Shown here one piece after another: positions 52,679-63,538 of a DNA stretch of 64,000 nucleotides (position 1 is the stretch's first letter; each line of letters starts with the position of its first letter). Source of the stretch: Chrysoporthe austroafricana. Taxonomy: Eukaryota > Ascomycota > Sordariomycetes > Diaporthales > Cryphonectriaceae. The stretch covers positions 193,583 through 257,582 of the forward strand of contig JYIP02000002.1 of NCBI GenBank assembly GCA_001051155.2, read 5' to 3'. Under the pieces are notes generated by a model that was given only the letters and a program-made list of their open reading frames with translations, did no database searches and had not been told where the DNA came from. A program made the position numbers and the translations under genes.

Positions 52679-55285
52679 ATGCAGATGCAGCCCTCCTCCC
52701 AGCACTCCTTCTCCTCCATGAGCCAGCCCTCCTCCCAGCAGGGCGCCCGCCCCGCCGGCTACCACCACTTCACCGGCTCCCAGCCCGGCCACGTCGTCGA
52801 CGACGATGACGGCCCCCAGATCTACTCCTCCGTCTACAGCGGCGTCGAGGTCTACGAGATGGAGGTCAACCAGGTCGCCGTCATGCGCCGCCGCAACGAC
52901 AGCCACCTCAACGCCACCCAGATCCTCAAGGTCGCCGGCCTCGACAAGGGCAAGCGCACCAAGATCCTCGAGAAGGAGATCCAGACCGGTGAGCACGAGA
53001 AGGTCCAGGGCGGCTACGGCAAGTACCAGGGCACCTGGATCTCCTTCGACCGCGGCGTCGAGGTCTGCCGCCAGTACGGCGTCGAGGACCTCCTCCGCCC
53101 CCTCCTCACCTACGACATGGGCCAGGACGGCGGTGTCGCCGGCCGCGGCGACCTCAACACCCCGACCAAGGAGCAGGCCATGGCCGCCCAGCGCAAGAAG
53201 TACTACAGCGCCCCCGTGACCTCCCGCCCCACCAGCATGTCCGGCACCTTCTTCCAGAACATCTCCTCCACCGCCTCCAACGCCGTCGCCGCCATCAGCA
53301 AGGCCCGCCTCGACTCCCCCGGCCCCAGGAAGCGCGGCGGCGGCCTCTCCCGCGCCACCAGCTTCAACCGCCAGCCTTCCTCCGCCCACGGCGCCGCCGA
53401 CGACTTCCCCGCCAGCTCCCAGCAGAGCTTCGCCTCCGAGCGCGGCCGCCATGCCGACCCGGCCTACTCCTCCCAGCGCCGCCACCACCACCAGCATCAT
53501 CACCACCACAACGGCAGCGGCAGCGGCAGCGGTAGCGGCGCCCACCAGCTGGGCCTCGACGGCACCGAGCCCCCCAGGAAGCGCCAGAGGGTCACCGTCA
53601 CCCCCGCTGACAGCTTCGGCGCCTCGCAGAGCATGCGCATGTACGCCGAGGCCTACCCCGGCTCCCCGACCGAGCCCAACGAGTCCTTCATCTACTCCCA
53701 GGCCGGCATCAACATCCACGACGGCGCCGACCACGACGGCATCTCGCCCCTCCCGCCCCTGCCCTTCGACGACTCCGTCGACGCCGAGGTCACCCGCAAG
53801 ACCCTCCTGGGCCTCTTCGCCGAGCCCGCCGAGCCCGGCGCCTTCGACGAGCTGCAGGGCCTGAGCCCCATGGAGCTCGACATGCCCATCGACAGCCAGC
53901 AGCACACCGCCCTGCACTGGGCCGCCACCCTGTCGCGCATGAACATCGTCCAGGCCCTCATCAAGCACGGCGCCAACCCCTTCAGGGTCAACTCCGAGGG
54001 CCAGACCGCCCTCATGCGCGCCGTCATCGTGACCAACTCGCATGACAACTTCTCGTTCCCGGAACTCCTCGACCTCCTGGGCGACACCCTCGAGGTTGCC
54101 GATAGCAAGGGCCGGACCGTGCTGCACCACATCGTCGTCACCAGCGCCATCGACCGCCGCCACGCCACCAGCAAGTACTACCTCGACTGCCTGTTGGAGT
54201 GGGTCGTGAGGCAGGGCAGCCAGCCCAGCAGCCAGGACCATGCCGTCAACGGCAACGGCCTCTCGGCCTCCCATCCCAAGATAGGCCTTGGGAGGTTCAT
54301 GACGGATGTGGTCAATGCGCAGGACAAGGTTGGCGACACGGCCCTGAACCTGGCAGCGCGGATAGCAAACCGGAGCATCATCTCTCAGCTCCTCGAGGTC
54401 CATGCTGACCCGGGGATCCCCAACCGCGTCGGCCTCAGGCCGCGAGATTTCGGTATCGGCGACATACCAGAAGATGATGAGAGGCTGGTCGAGACCGAAC
54501 AGGTCGATGTTGCCGCCAGCAATCAGCGGAGCAAAGAGAGCAGCGACGATATCGTCTCATGTAAGCCATCTTTGCGCCTTGTCCCCCTCCCCTTCCTCCT
54601 CCCACTACGTACCCGTGCTGTGACTGACATTCCCCCTACAGCGATGAAGGACCTGCTCGGCGAGACCGCAGCGATCGCACAGGACGAGCTCAAGAAGAAG
54701 CAGGACACGCTGGACGAGCTCCACGCCGGCCTCAGGACGTCGTCCGCCAAGCTGGCCGAGACGAGGCGGAACCTGGACGCCCTCAAGGAGAAGCTGAAGC
54801 AGCAGCAGCTCCACCGGCAGAAGGTCGCGAACCTGTCGCGCGAGCTCGAGAAGATCCAGTACCGGATGGGCTCGGTCGAGCAGGAGCACGGCTCCTCGCA
54901 GTCCAGCTCCGCCGCGCAGTGGGAGGAGGAGCTCGAGGCCGCCGTCGAGAGCGCGTCCTCCTCCTCTTCCTCTTCCTCCACTTCCCCCTCCTCCTCCTCG
55001 GGGCAGCCTAAGCCTCCCGGCCTGCCGGACACCAATATCCTCCGCGCGCGCCTCAAGGCCACCACCGACGTCCTGACTAACATGCGGAGCAACGTGTCCG
55101 GCCTTAAGGGCACCAGCCGGGACATCGAGTACAAGTACCGCCGCCTCGTGGCCCTCGCCGCCAGCTGCCCCGAGGAGCAGGTCGACGAGCTCCTCAACAA
55201 CCTCGTGCGCGCCGTCCAGAGCGAGAAGGGCGAGCTGGAGATCGGGCGCGTGCGCAAGTTCCTCGGCGGCGTGGACGGCGTCTAG
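52679..55285 (+). CDS. APSES/ankyrin cell-cycle transcription factor (MBP1/SWI4/RES type), 841 aa
   Basis: Two exons, 52679-54560 and 54642-55285. Residues 48-146 form the KilA-N/APSES DNA-binding domain (VAVMRRRNDSHLNATQILKVA...GTWISFDRGVEVCRQYGVEDLL). It is followed by a long Ser/His/Gly-rich linker with a basic PPRKRQR signal. Ankyrin repeats start at about 410 (HTALHWAATLSRMNIVQALIKHG), 478 (GRTVLHHIV) and 551 (GDTALNLAARIANRSIISQLLE). A coiled coil (about 635-705) and a C-terminal helical region complete the MBF/SBF architecture. The C-terminal region of this family binds the Swi6-type partner; the complex switches on G1/S genes. Repeats of His and Gly-Ser (about 276-290) and a Ser run near 760 are probably length-variable. 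The long repeat-rich leader suggests translational or promoter-level control. Orthology to MBP1 versus SWI4 cannot be settled here. Confidence 0.93.
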   Translation: MQMQPSSQHSFSSMSQPSSQQGARPAGYHHFTGSQPGHVVDDDDGPQIYSSVYSGVEVYEMEVNQVAVMRRRNDSHLNATQILKVAGLDKGKRTKILEKEIQTGEHEKVQGGYGKYQGTWISFDRGVEVCRQYGVEDLLRPLLTYDMGQDGGVAGRGDLNTPTKEQAMAAQRKKYYSAPVTSRPTSMSGTFFQNISSTASNAVAAISKARLDSPGPRKRGGGLSRATSFNRQPSSAHGAADDFPASSQQSFASERGRHADPAYSSQRRHHHQHHHHHNGSGSGSGSGAHQLGLDGTEPPRKRQRVTVTPADSFGASQSMRMYAEAYPGSPTEPNESFIYSQAGINIHDGADHDGISPLPPLPFDDSVDAEVTRKTLLGLFAEPAEPGAFDELQGLSPMELDMPIDSQQHTALHWAATLSRMNIVQALIKHGANPFRVNSEGQTALMRAVIVTNSHDNFSFPELLDLLGDTLEVADSKGRTVLHHIVVTSAIDRRHATSKYYLDCLLEWVVRQGSQPSSQDHAVNGNGLSASHPKIGLGRFMTDVVNAQDKVGDTALNLAARIANRSIISQLLEVHADPGIPNRVGLRPRDFGIGDIPEDDERLVETEQVDVAASNQRSKESSDDIVSCKPSLRLVPLPFLLPLRTRAVTDIPPTAMKDLLGETAAIAQDELKKKQDTLDELHAGLRTSSAKLAETRRNLDALKEKLKQQQLHRQKVANLSRELEKIQYRMGSVEQEHGSSQSSSAAQWEEELEAAVESASSSSSSSSTSPSSSSGQPKPPGLPDTNILRARLKATTDVLTNMRSNVSGLKGTSRDIEYKYRRLVALAASCPEEQVDELLNNLVRAVQSEKGELEIGRVRKFLGGVDGV

Positions 55286-56169
55286 TGCATGCCGCCCATC
55301 ATCTCCACCGCCGCACGTGCTACCGCCGCCGCCGCCCCTGCCCGGCGCCCCGCGCTGGCCACCCCGCCCGCGAGCTCCTCTCCGGTCCGGCCTGCAGCGG
55401 CCGCCGCTGCTACTGCTGCCGCCATTTCCGCTGGTGAGAGGCCTGCCGCTCCGACCAGGCAGACGCCTGCGACCTCACCTGTGCTTGCCGCGAGGCTTGT
55501 TATCATCACCCCCGCAAAACAGCTGGGTTCTTCTTCCCCGGCGAGGCGGGACCGGGCCATCTTCAGCTCCGGGGGCGTCTTCAACTCCGAGGGCACGGAT
55601 TTCTCGCCTTCGGTTATGTTTCGCGATTAAACGTTACTGGTGTTCATGAAATCGGCTGGGTCGGTCTGTTCGGCTACCCGGTCGGTAGGCCTGGACGGCC
55701 CTGATTTGTTTAGTTTTGTTTAGTCTTTGATGATGGCGGTGGCTGTTTCGCACTTGATACCACGATTCGATCAGTTTTTACGTCTGCCTCACGACTGACA
55801 GAGTGAGTTTTGCCCCTCATGATGGGGCAGTATGGAGTAGGAGTTTGAATACGAAAGTAATCGTTTGCGTGTGCCTCATCCACTTCGACTCCGTGCAACT
55901 TCACATGTCCGTCCCACCGCGAAGTAACTGCAACCTGAGAGGGGTATAGATGTTGACAAGGTCAATCAATGGAATAATGCTTTCTTTAATTTCTAGGTAT
56001 AGTGGCTACGGGGTCTTTGGTTTCCAAGATATATCGACGGATGGTCAACCTGGCCTTCAGTCGCACTTATGCGAGTTCGAAGCCTACAATATCTCAAGCT
56101 CAGGACGCCAACACATCGAGGACATCAAGCACTCCCCGGGCTTCTTGCTTCAACGACACGAGCTCTGCT
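55286..56169. other. Convergent intergenic region
   Basis: About 880 bases. A 113-codon Ala/Pro-rich frame starts three bases after the APSES stop (55289-55630), but a second overlapping frame is equally open and neither has a motif, so it is probably 3' UTR. The rest is AT-richer, with no gene. Confidence 0.45.
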
Positions 56170-58483
56170 TCAGACGGCCGTCACAGGAGCCGTGGTAGTA
56201 GACGGCGTAATCATGCCCTCTCCCGTCTCTCTCTCACCCGTGGCGCTTGTCTCTGTCTTCGTTGGGGATGGCGCCAATGTTGTTATGGCCGAGGTGCCTT
56301 GGATGGGAGCGCCGGCCATCTCGATGATCACATCGGAACAGCCTCTGGCGTCCTTGTCTGAGGCGCATATAGCCGTGACTTTGAGCTCGAGCTCGGCCTT
56401 GTGGACCTCGTCTATATTGGTGGCGTTGAGCATGATCTCGATCAACGCGCCGGCGTTCAGCTTGTTCAAGTCAATGGTCACGGGATTGGTGGTATTAGGA
56501 GGCAGGGCGAGCCCACGCGCCGCAACGAGGCTGGCCGGCGAAGGTCGCGGCGTCGACCGCAACTCAATTGACATTTCCTCCCCCAGGCAGTGAGGACCGA
56601 CGTGACGGAGGTTCTTGCAAGGTAGCTCCATCCTGAGCTCGACCAGGTAATCTCTATTGTTGGGATTGATTTGTGTCATTCCCGCAACCTGCTCACCTAG
56701 GTTCAGAGAAGACAGGTCTTCCTTGAATCGCACCTTTGACATGTTTCCCTCGTCTAATTGGATCTCAGGCGGGTCGAGCTGCCTGTCACATAAAGTCCGA
56801 GGCGCGCTGGTGCCGTGCTGGATTTTATGGCAGCTTGTCAACATTCTCATTCGGACCGTGACGACTTCGCTCGTCTTGATTTCCAGATGCCCAGCTAAAA
56901 GATCCCCGAGCGACGACTTATCGACTTGGTCGGTGTGAAAGACGACCTCTGGCTGCGTCGGGCTGGGTGGCTGTGGGCCTGCAGGAATGCCAGTGACTTC
57001 CTGCGATGTTGTCAAGGTTGGACGTGCTCTCGTGGCCCCGGCGCCAAGCATTGTCGTGAATATGTCTTTACCAGGCTCGTTCATCATTGACGTGGACGGG
57101 TCAGCAAAATAGGGCAAGGTCATGGTGACTGTCTGTGGAGTGTCTCCTGGAATAGTGACAGTGATGGTTTTGAAGGGCTCAATGTTAGGCTCCTCTGCTC
57201 GGCGCTTTGAGAGGTGAAAGAGCAGGTCATAGGGTCCCAAGATGGCTTGGGACACATCTGGAGCTGGGATCGCCGCCCTCTTGCCCTTCGATCCGCTTGA
57301 ATCTGGACTGGTGGGCTGCGATGGGCTGCTGCTGCTCCCGCTGGTGGATCCAGTCACAGGGCTTGTGGTGTTGCTGGTGCTTGTCGGTTGGCTTGGTGTT
57401 GTAGTCGGCTCAGGCAAATCGTACGACGGAGGAGTGTCGCCCTCCTCGCACTTGTACTTTTCCTTGTCCCTGCAGATTCTGTAGACCATGGAGAGGTGCG
57501 TATACTCTTTCTCTGCCTCTTCGGAACCGGACATGGAAGATACGAAGTGGATCCTGTAGAAGTACTCTCCGGCCTGGACAACTCTGAATCCCTCCCTCCA
57601 AGGGTAACCTGTTTGTTGGGTCCGGAAGCAGCAGAGTCCTGAGTCACGCGGGCAAGCCTCGAAGCCCGTGTTCTGGTACGGCTTTGGAAGCACCTCGGGA
57701 TAACGTCTGGCTGTGGTGTTCAGCATCTTCTCGCATGAGCTGTTGTCGATGTGGTCCAGCATAGCGCGCAGATCGACTGAGCCAAGAGCTATGGCAGACG
57801 GGCTGCTATCACCTCTATCCGCAGCGGCCTGTCCTGCGGCACAGTCTTGTTTGGCATTTAGACATTGGAGGCAGCCGTCGCTGCTGACATTGACGATCTT
57901 GGCTGCAGACGTGTATCATCAGATCGGGCCGACAATAATGGGGAAAGCGAGGCCGGATCCATGGACAACCTACTCAGATCATACATAGCCTCGAGTCCGA
58001 TGTCTGAGCCCTCGGGCGCGCAGTTGCACAAGATGTATCCAACCTGGGTCGAAGACTCGCCTGGCTCGATGAGGGTGCACGAGCTACAGAAGTCGGAGAA
58101 ATGGCCTCTGGACCACAGGCGTCAGATCACACCCTCGAAGACGAAGACGAGACAAAGTAAGAGGGGAAAGTGAGTCTTATCCTGCATGCATCTGGAAGGG
58201 CGGGATGGCCGTTCACATGGATCACTTACCCTTCGACCGGAAACAATCCACTGTCCGTGTACTTGATCGGCTCCGAGTCTCGAGTAGGGCCCCAGCCAAG
58301 GCACCCATTGAGATTAACAGAGCTCTTGACGGGGTGTAGGCCGCTCGAGCCGCAAGCCCCAGATAAGACGCCGGTGTTCGGGGTCAGCGCGAGGTCACCG
58401 CAGACATCCATGAAGTTGCGACCAGGGACCACCGCGGCGACATGGCCGGCGAGGGCAGGGACAAGGCACGAGATCGTCTTCAT
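56170..58483 (-). CDS. Secreted cyanovirin-N-fold protein with long C-terminal region, 706 aa
   Basis: Three minus-strand exons, 58230-58483, 57974-58107 and 56170-57902, join in phase. A signal peptide (about 1-18) is followed by a CVNH module (about 22-150). It has NFMDVCGD, SVNLNGCLGW, the second half starting FSDFCSSCTL, and the closing YDLTKIVNVSSDGCLQC that matches the family's D-L-x-x-x-I-x-N-x-D-G-x-L signature, with paired cysteines. CVNH domains bind oligomannose. After about 150 residues of further Cys-containing sequence comes a Ser/Thr/Pro/Gly-rich stretch (about 290-340), then a basic KGKR and a mixed beta-like C-terminal ~350 residues that I do not recognise. No GPI signal or membrane helix is seen at the end. 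It could be a wall lectin or a secreted effector. The N-terminal model relies on two introns I placed by restoring the fold. Confidence 0.75.
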
Positions 58484-59373
58484 CTTGGTTGCGTGGTGTC
58501 GAGAGCCACAGCGAGGCGTGCGAGCCTAACGAGCCATCTACGTCTTGGGCCAAAGGGGGAGAGATTGGAGGATACGATACTAGACGATGACAACGTAGAC
58601 GATACTTGGGAGAGGGACAAGGTGGCGGAGGGGGGTGTGAAGGCCCAGAAGTCGAGGGTGTCGAGACAACGAGCCACTCTCAAGCCCGGAATGCATGGCG
58701 CCGTCAATGTCTCTCTTGAGCCAGCATCATCTCCTCGATGGCTCCTTCGTGCTGGGTAACGCCTCGAGTCGCTCAAGGCGACTGCAGCAGGAAGGCGCAC
58801 ACAGGACGGCCGTTGTCGGTTCAGAGAAAGACGCCACCATCTCGATGTCGACGTCAGTGCTACGACTTGACGCCGTCACTCTTGCAGGAGGGTATTCAGA
58901 TGGCCGCCGTCCGGCCGAAAGCTCCAGATCCGAAGCAAGTTGCGCGTCGAGCGCCTGGCGTCCGTCTATGTCGGGAACATCATCCTGTGGGGCACTGCAG
59001 CAGTGGCCCATTGTTCCTCGTCAGCTCGCCCATCCAGGCGACAGGGAGAGGAGCGAACTACCTATAAGCTCTCATAGTCGCCATCCACCATCCTGCCAGT
59101 TCAGCCTTGTGAAGCGGGAGGATGCATGCCCCCTAAGGTATTCAATGTTCAATTAGTGCTATGTGGCGCCTCCGGGATCTCGACACTACACATCAAGAAA
59201 CATATAGAGAAAAGAGTAAAATGATTGATAGATGCTCCTGTCCGCAATTGCAGAATGTGCCAGCCGCCCGTTGATTGCCCGTGTGCCGTTTCCCAAACGC
59301 CGTGCTATGCCCGCTGACTCCGGTTGGATGGTGCATACATATGTCTCTGTGTAGATCGCATGATGCGCACTCC
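58484..59373. other. Intergenic, no supported gene
   Basis: About 890 bases upstream of the CVNH gene and downstream of VAC1. Frames of 94-153 codons overlap on both strands without motifs. It probably holds the CVNH promoter. Confidence 0.45.
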
Positions 59374-61611
59374 TCACGCGCCCAACCCGTTGGTATACAC
59401 GCCCTCCCACCTCTCCTCGACCCCGTCGACGGCCTTCCTCAGGCCGGCGATCTCGCGGTCGAGCTCCTCTATGTTCTTGTTCAGGGCGCCGACCTCCTCG
59501 AAGCGCCTCGCGCCCCGGGCGTTGTTCACCATCTCCTTCACCAGGAAGCGCTGCTCCTCCAGCACGACCAGCCGCTCGCGGAGCTCCTTCTCCTCGGTCT
59601 CGAGCGCCGAGACCGCCGTGCTGGTCTCGCTCGCGCCCGCCAGGCTGGCCGTCTCGGACCCGGGGTCGGCCAGCTCGCCGTTGCGCAACGGCGAGAGGGC
59701 TGCCGTCACCGAGCCGGCGCTGCTGTGCCGGTCGCTGGCGGAGAGCAGCTTGCGGTGGCCGCCGGAGGAGGAGGCGCCGCTCTTCAGCATCTTGGGCACG
59801 CTCTTCATGGGCAGCATGTACGTGTGCAGGAACCCGCTGGCGGCCGTGTAGATGTTCTTCTGCAGCCTAAGCTGCGTCGGGCTGGCCGTCTTCATGTCGC
59901 GCAGCCGCTTCGCCGCGAGGTTGTACTTGGTGAAACTGTCCGTCAGCCTCCTCCGCAGCTTGCTGGCCTCCTGGATCTGGGCGTGCGACGGAGGCGGCCG
60001 GTCCGGGGCGAACTCGTCCTCGGGGGGCTGAAGCGCCAGGAGCGCACGCTGGAACGAGGGCATGAGCATCTTGATGCCGCGCTCGAACTGGCGCAGCGTC
60101 TCGTAGGCGCGCTGGTCGGGCGGCTTGTTGGCCACCGAGGCTGCGAAGTCGCGCTTCGAGAAGATGGTCGTCTTGCAGTCGCGACACATGCGGACGTCGA
60201 CGCTGATGTGGTCGCTGGCAGGCTGCGGCTTCTCGTTCCGCGCGCCGTTGGTGGTCACCCCCGTGCCGTTGGACAGCGGCTTGTCGACGTTCAGGCCCAC
60301 CTCGCTCGAGCACCCCGTCTGGACATCTGCACAGACCACCCTGCCGCACATCCGGCAGTGGTGCCGCCTGAACGACCACGAGAACTCCTGCTGGCAGAAC
60401 GGGCACCGGGGCACCTTGGCGTCTTCCTCCCACGTCACGACCGACTGCTCCAGCTGCTTCCTCGCGTTCTTCTGTCCGGCAAGGTTTGCGACGGGCGACA
60501 GCAGGCTCCCTCCTGCCCCGGCGGCCTCCTCGGGCGGGTTCGCCAGCAGCTGTGTGAGCCTCGTGAGGCGCTTCTCGAGCCGCTGGATCTCCAGGTTCTG
60601 CCGCTCGACCTTCCTCCGCCGGGTCTCGGCGAACACGGCGGTGTGGTCGACCATGACGCCGTTGTGGTCGTTGTATCCGTCTCTTGACTTGTAGCAGGTC
60701 TCGCACACGCGGCACCAGCAGCCCCTGACGGGGTCGTGGCTGGCGGACCTGGCAAGCCTCATCTGGTACATGGTGTGCACCTCGCAGAACAGCCTGCCGC
60801 ACTTCCTGCAGTTGATGCTGCCGGCCATGGGGCCCAGGCTCTTCCCGCACGCCGGCTCGGTGCACCTGTCGCTCCCCGTCGGCCGCTGCCAGTGCTTCCT
60901 GGTGACCAGCTCCTCGGGGTCGATCACGGAGTCCAGCGCCGGGCGGGGGCCGGACAGGCCGGGCGGGGGCGTGACGGGCTGTGTCTCGTTGGACTCGAAG
61001 ACGTCGAGGCCGCGCAACTTGGAGTTGATGATGGACAGCGGCTGGAAGCGCTTCGCCTTGAGGACCTGCTTGTCGAACCACGTCTTGACCTCGTCCTGCT
61101 CGAACGCGGGGAGCTCCTGGTGGTTGTCGTCGATGTGCCGGTTGAGTTGGAGCAGCGTCAGCTACGGCGCGGGCCCAATCAGGTCAGCCATCCCGCTGCC
61201 CTCACGAGTAGACGAGTGCTACGGTTAGGGGGAGAGGGGGACGGGGAAGGGGAAAGGGAAGGGCATTGTAGGCGGCGCGCGTACCATCTCCTCGTCACAG
61301 ATCGGACAGACCAGCCTCGCGCTGGCGGCGTCGCCGTTGGAGGGCCCCCCGATGCTGATCCTCGAGGCGAGATCCTGGGGCCCAAAGTCGGGCACGGGGC
61401 TGGTCGAGGGCGGAGAGAAGGAGTCGCGCGAGTTGGAGTACTGGGAGACGGAGCTGGCGTCGGAGGGCGCATAGGGGCTCGTCGCCCTCGCCCTCGGGGC
61501 CCTGCCCTGCGACGACGGCAGCGGCGGCAGCGGCGCCGACGCCGGCTGGGGCGGGGCGAGGTTCTTGCCGCTGCCGAGGACCCTCCCTCCCCCGAGCTTC
61601 CGGCCCGACAT
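59374..61611 (-). CDS. VAC1: Vacuolar segregation/early-endosome tether Vac1/Pep7 (FYVE), 704 aa
   Basis: Two exons, 61285-61611 and 59374-61161. A C2H2-type finger (CPICDEE...LNRHIDDNH, about 103-122) is split by the intron. A first, degenerate FYVE-like zinc domain (about 205-270, with INCRKCGRLFC) is followed by a canonical second FYVE (about 350-440) carrying RRHHCRMCGRVVC and closing MCRDCK; this is the PI3P-binding signature. The C-terminal half is helical, with a coiled coil near 620-690. Vac1/Pep7 binds Vps21 (Rab5) and Vps45 to dock Golgi-derived vesicles at the endosome on the way to the vacuole. The domain order and length match the fungal family. The first ~90 residues are Pro/Ser-rich. 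The antisense frames through it are artefacts of high GC. Confidence 0.94.
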
Positions 61612-62351
61612 GATGGGCGAAGGCGAGGGCGGTGACGAGACGAGACGAGACGTCGCTCGTCAGCCGGTCGGAGGGCCCAGAGGAAGAGGACGGGGGCTGG
61701 CTGGCTGGATCAGAGGGCGGTCTAGTTGGACTGGGATCGGGCGCGGCGGTGACATGGATGGATCAGAGACATTCTCGTGCCCCGTCGGGACTTGTCTGTC
61801 TGTGGCTGACTGCGTGTGTGTGTGTGTGTGTTTCTGAAGTGCTGGCTTGGTGGAGTATCGAGGCATACGAGAAGAAGACGTGCTGGGATGGGCTATGTGT
61901 GGATGGCTGGCCGGTCTGGGCCGCTGGAAGGGCCGCTGGAACCTTGATGCTTGATAGCGTCAGTTCGTGCTCACTGCCACTGTAGCAGCACCGCCCCAGC
62001 GCCCCAGCGCCCCAGCCTGCCAGCGCCCCAGCCCGCTAATCTGCCAGGGCGGTGATGGCGACAGGGGGTGCAGGGCTGCACAGATAGCTGGGTACGCCCC
62101 TGCACCGCTAGGACCTGCCATCGAGGTGGGTACCGCGCTAGCAGCTCTCTCAGCTCTCCTGCGGAACCCGCCCGAGGGAGGCGCTTATCGTTATCGCGTT
62201 TTTTTGGCCGGCCTCGGCTGCGAGATGTCTTAAAAAAAAAAAAAGGTCCATGACATTTATCATCAAGACAGATAGCAAGGGATGAAGCGCAGCCACGTCC
62301 CGACTCGATGAAGCCCCCGCTCATGATCTCTCCGACCTGGCCATAAGCATC
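61612..62351. promoter_or_regulatory. Divergent promoter region of VAC1 and MET8
   Basis: 740 bases between divergent starts. Contains a TG array (about 61815-61831), short gccccagc repeats (about 61990-62035) and an A run at 62232-62244. No gene is evident. Regulatory elements of both genes must lie here. Confidence 0.5.
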
Positions 62352-63220
62352 ATGGGCGAACAGGACGGCGTGTTCCCTGAGGTCCAGGGCGGTGGCAGCC
62401 TGATCCTCGCCTGGCAGATCAGAGGCAAGAAGGTCCTCGTCGTCGGCGGCGGCGAGGTAAGTGCATGCACCACCTCGTACCTCGTTCCCCTCCCCCCCCA
62501 TTGGTCTGGCATGGTATGGCATGGCTGACCTGGCGCGGCGCCCTCCAGGTCGCAGCAGGGCGGATCCTCAACTGCCTCAACGCCGACGCCCTCGTGACCG
62601 TCATCAGCCCCGCCGCCGGCCTCAGCCCGGAGGTGGCGCACCGCGTCGCCCGCCGCCAGGTGGAGCACGTCGACCGCCGCTTCGAGCCCGCCGACCTCGA
62701 CGACCCGGCCGTCAGCATGGTCCTGGCCGCCGTCGACGACCCGGACGCGTCCACCGAGATCTGGCAGCTGTGCCGGGCGCGGCGCATCCCCGCCAACATC
62801 GCCGACGTGCCCCCCGAGTGCGACTTCTACTTCGGCAGCGTCCACCGCGACGGCCCGCTGCAGATCATGGTGAGCACCAACGGCAAGGGCCCGCGCCTCG
62901 CGAGCACCATCCGGAAGGATATCGCCGCGCGACTGCCCCAGAACGCCGGCGCCGCCATCGAGAACGTCGGCAGGCTGCGCGGCATGCTCAGGAGGGCCGC
63001 GCCCGGGAGCGGCCAGGTGGGCGCGAGGATGGGGTGGATGGTCAGGGTCAGCGACGCCTACAGCTGGGAGGCGTTCTGTGACATGACGGACGAGGACATG
63101 GAGAATCTGCTGCTGTTCTTCCCCAGGGGCGAGGTGCCCGACCTGGGTCTGCTCCGGTCCATGAGGGCGGAGCCGGACTATGTGTTTGACGGGTCCTTTG
63201 GTTTCTCCGTCGGCTGTTGA
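62352..63220 (+). CDS. MET8: Siroheme synthase Met8 (precorrin-2 dehydrogenase/ferrochelatase), 258 aa
   Basis: Two exons, 62352-62456 and 62549-63220. The intron falls inside the Rossmann loop; joined, it reads VLVVGGGEVAAGRI (about 29-42), the NAD site. The IADVPPECDFYFGSV segment (about 114-128) contains the Asp that in yeast Met8 serves both NAD-dependent oxidation of precorrin-2 and iron insertion. MVSTNGKGPRLASTIR (about 138-153) is the family's second signature. The product makes siroheme, the cofactor of sulphite and nitrite reductases. Unlike bacterial CysG there is no methyltransferase domain, as expected in fungi. An in-frame stop just upstream fixes the ATG. The length is normal. 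Confidence 0.95.
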
Positions 63221-63538
63221 TGGGATGCACCGGACCACGTAGAAACGGGAAAGCCACGGCGATGAGAATGATACCCGGGCTGGCCGGAGGAGGAGGCGTT
63301 CCGGCCTTCCGGCCTTCCCAACAGGGGGCCTGTAGATGGTAGGTAGCAAGGCATTATTGAATTACCACACTTGAACTGAACGCACCGGCACCGAGAACTT
63401 TTCATTTCTGCGGGCGTCCCGTCCCGCCAAGAAGCCCGGATACGACGCCGCGGTCGTCCTCGCGGCTATGAATACACTGCGCCCTCCAACCCCGTCGCGC
63501 CACGGCATCTCCGGCCGGCCCACCCTGCCTATGTTATG
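63221..63538. other. Convergent spacer
   Basis: About 320 bases between MET8 and the edge gene. Apart from short ttccggcc and tatgtta repeats nothing is seen. Confidence 0.5.

Noticed and set aside
52367..54403. A 678-codon minus-strand ORF over the APSES gene
   Set aside because: Antisense shadow caused by C/G-ended codons; its product is Val/Ala/Gly/Leu-rich without motifs, whereas the plus strand has clear APSES and ankyrin domains.
55289..55630. A small Ala/Pro-rich gene directly after the APSES stop
   Set aside because: Two overlapping frames are equally open and motif-free; more likely 3' UTR.
59275..60687. A 470-codon plus-strand ORF over VAC1
   Set aside because: Antisense shadow; minus strand encodes two FYVE-type domains.
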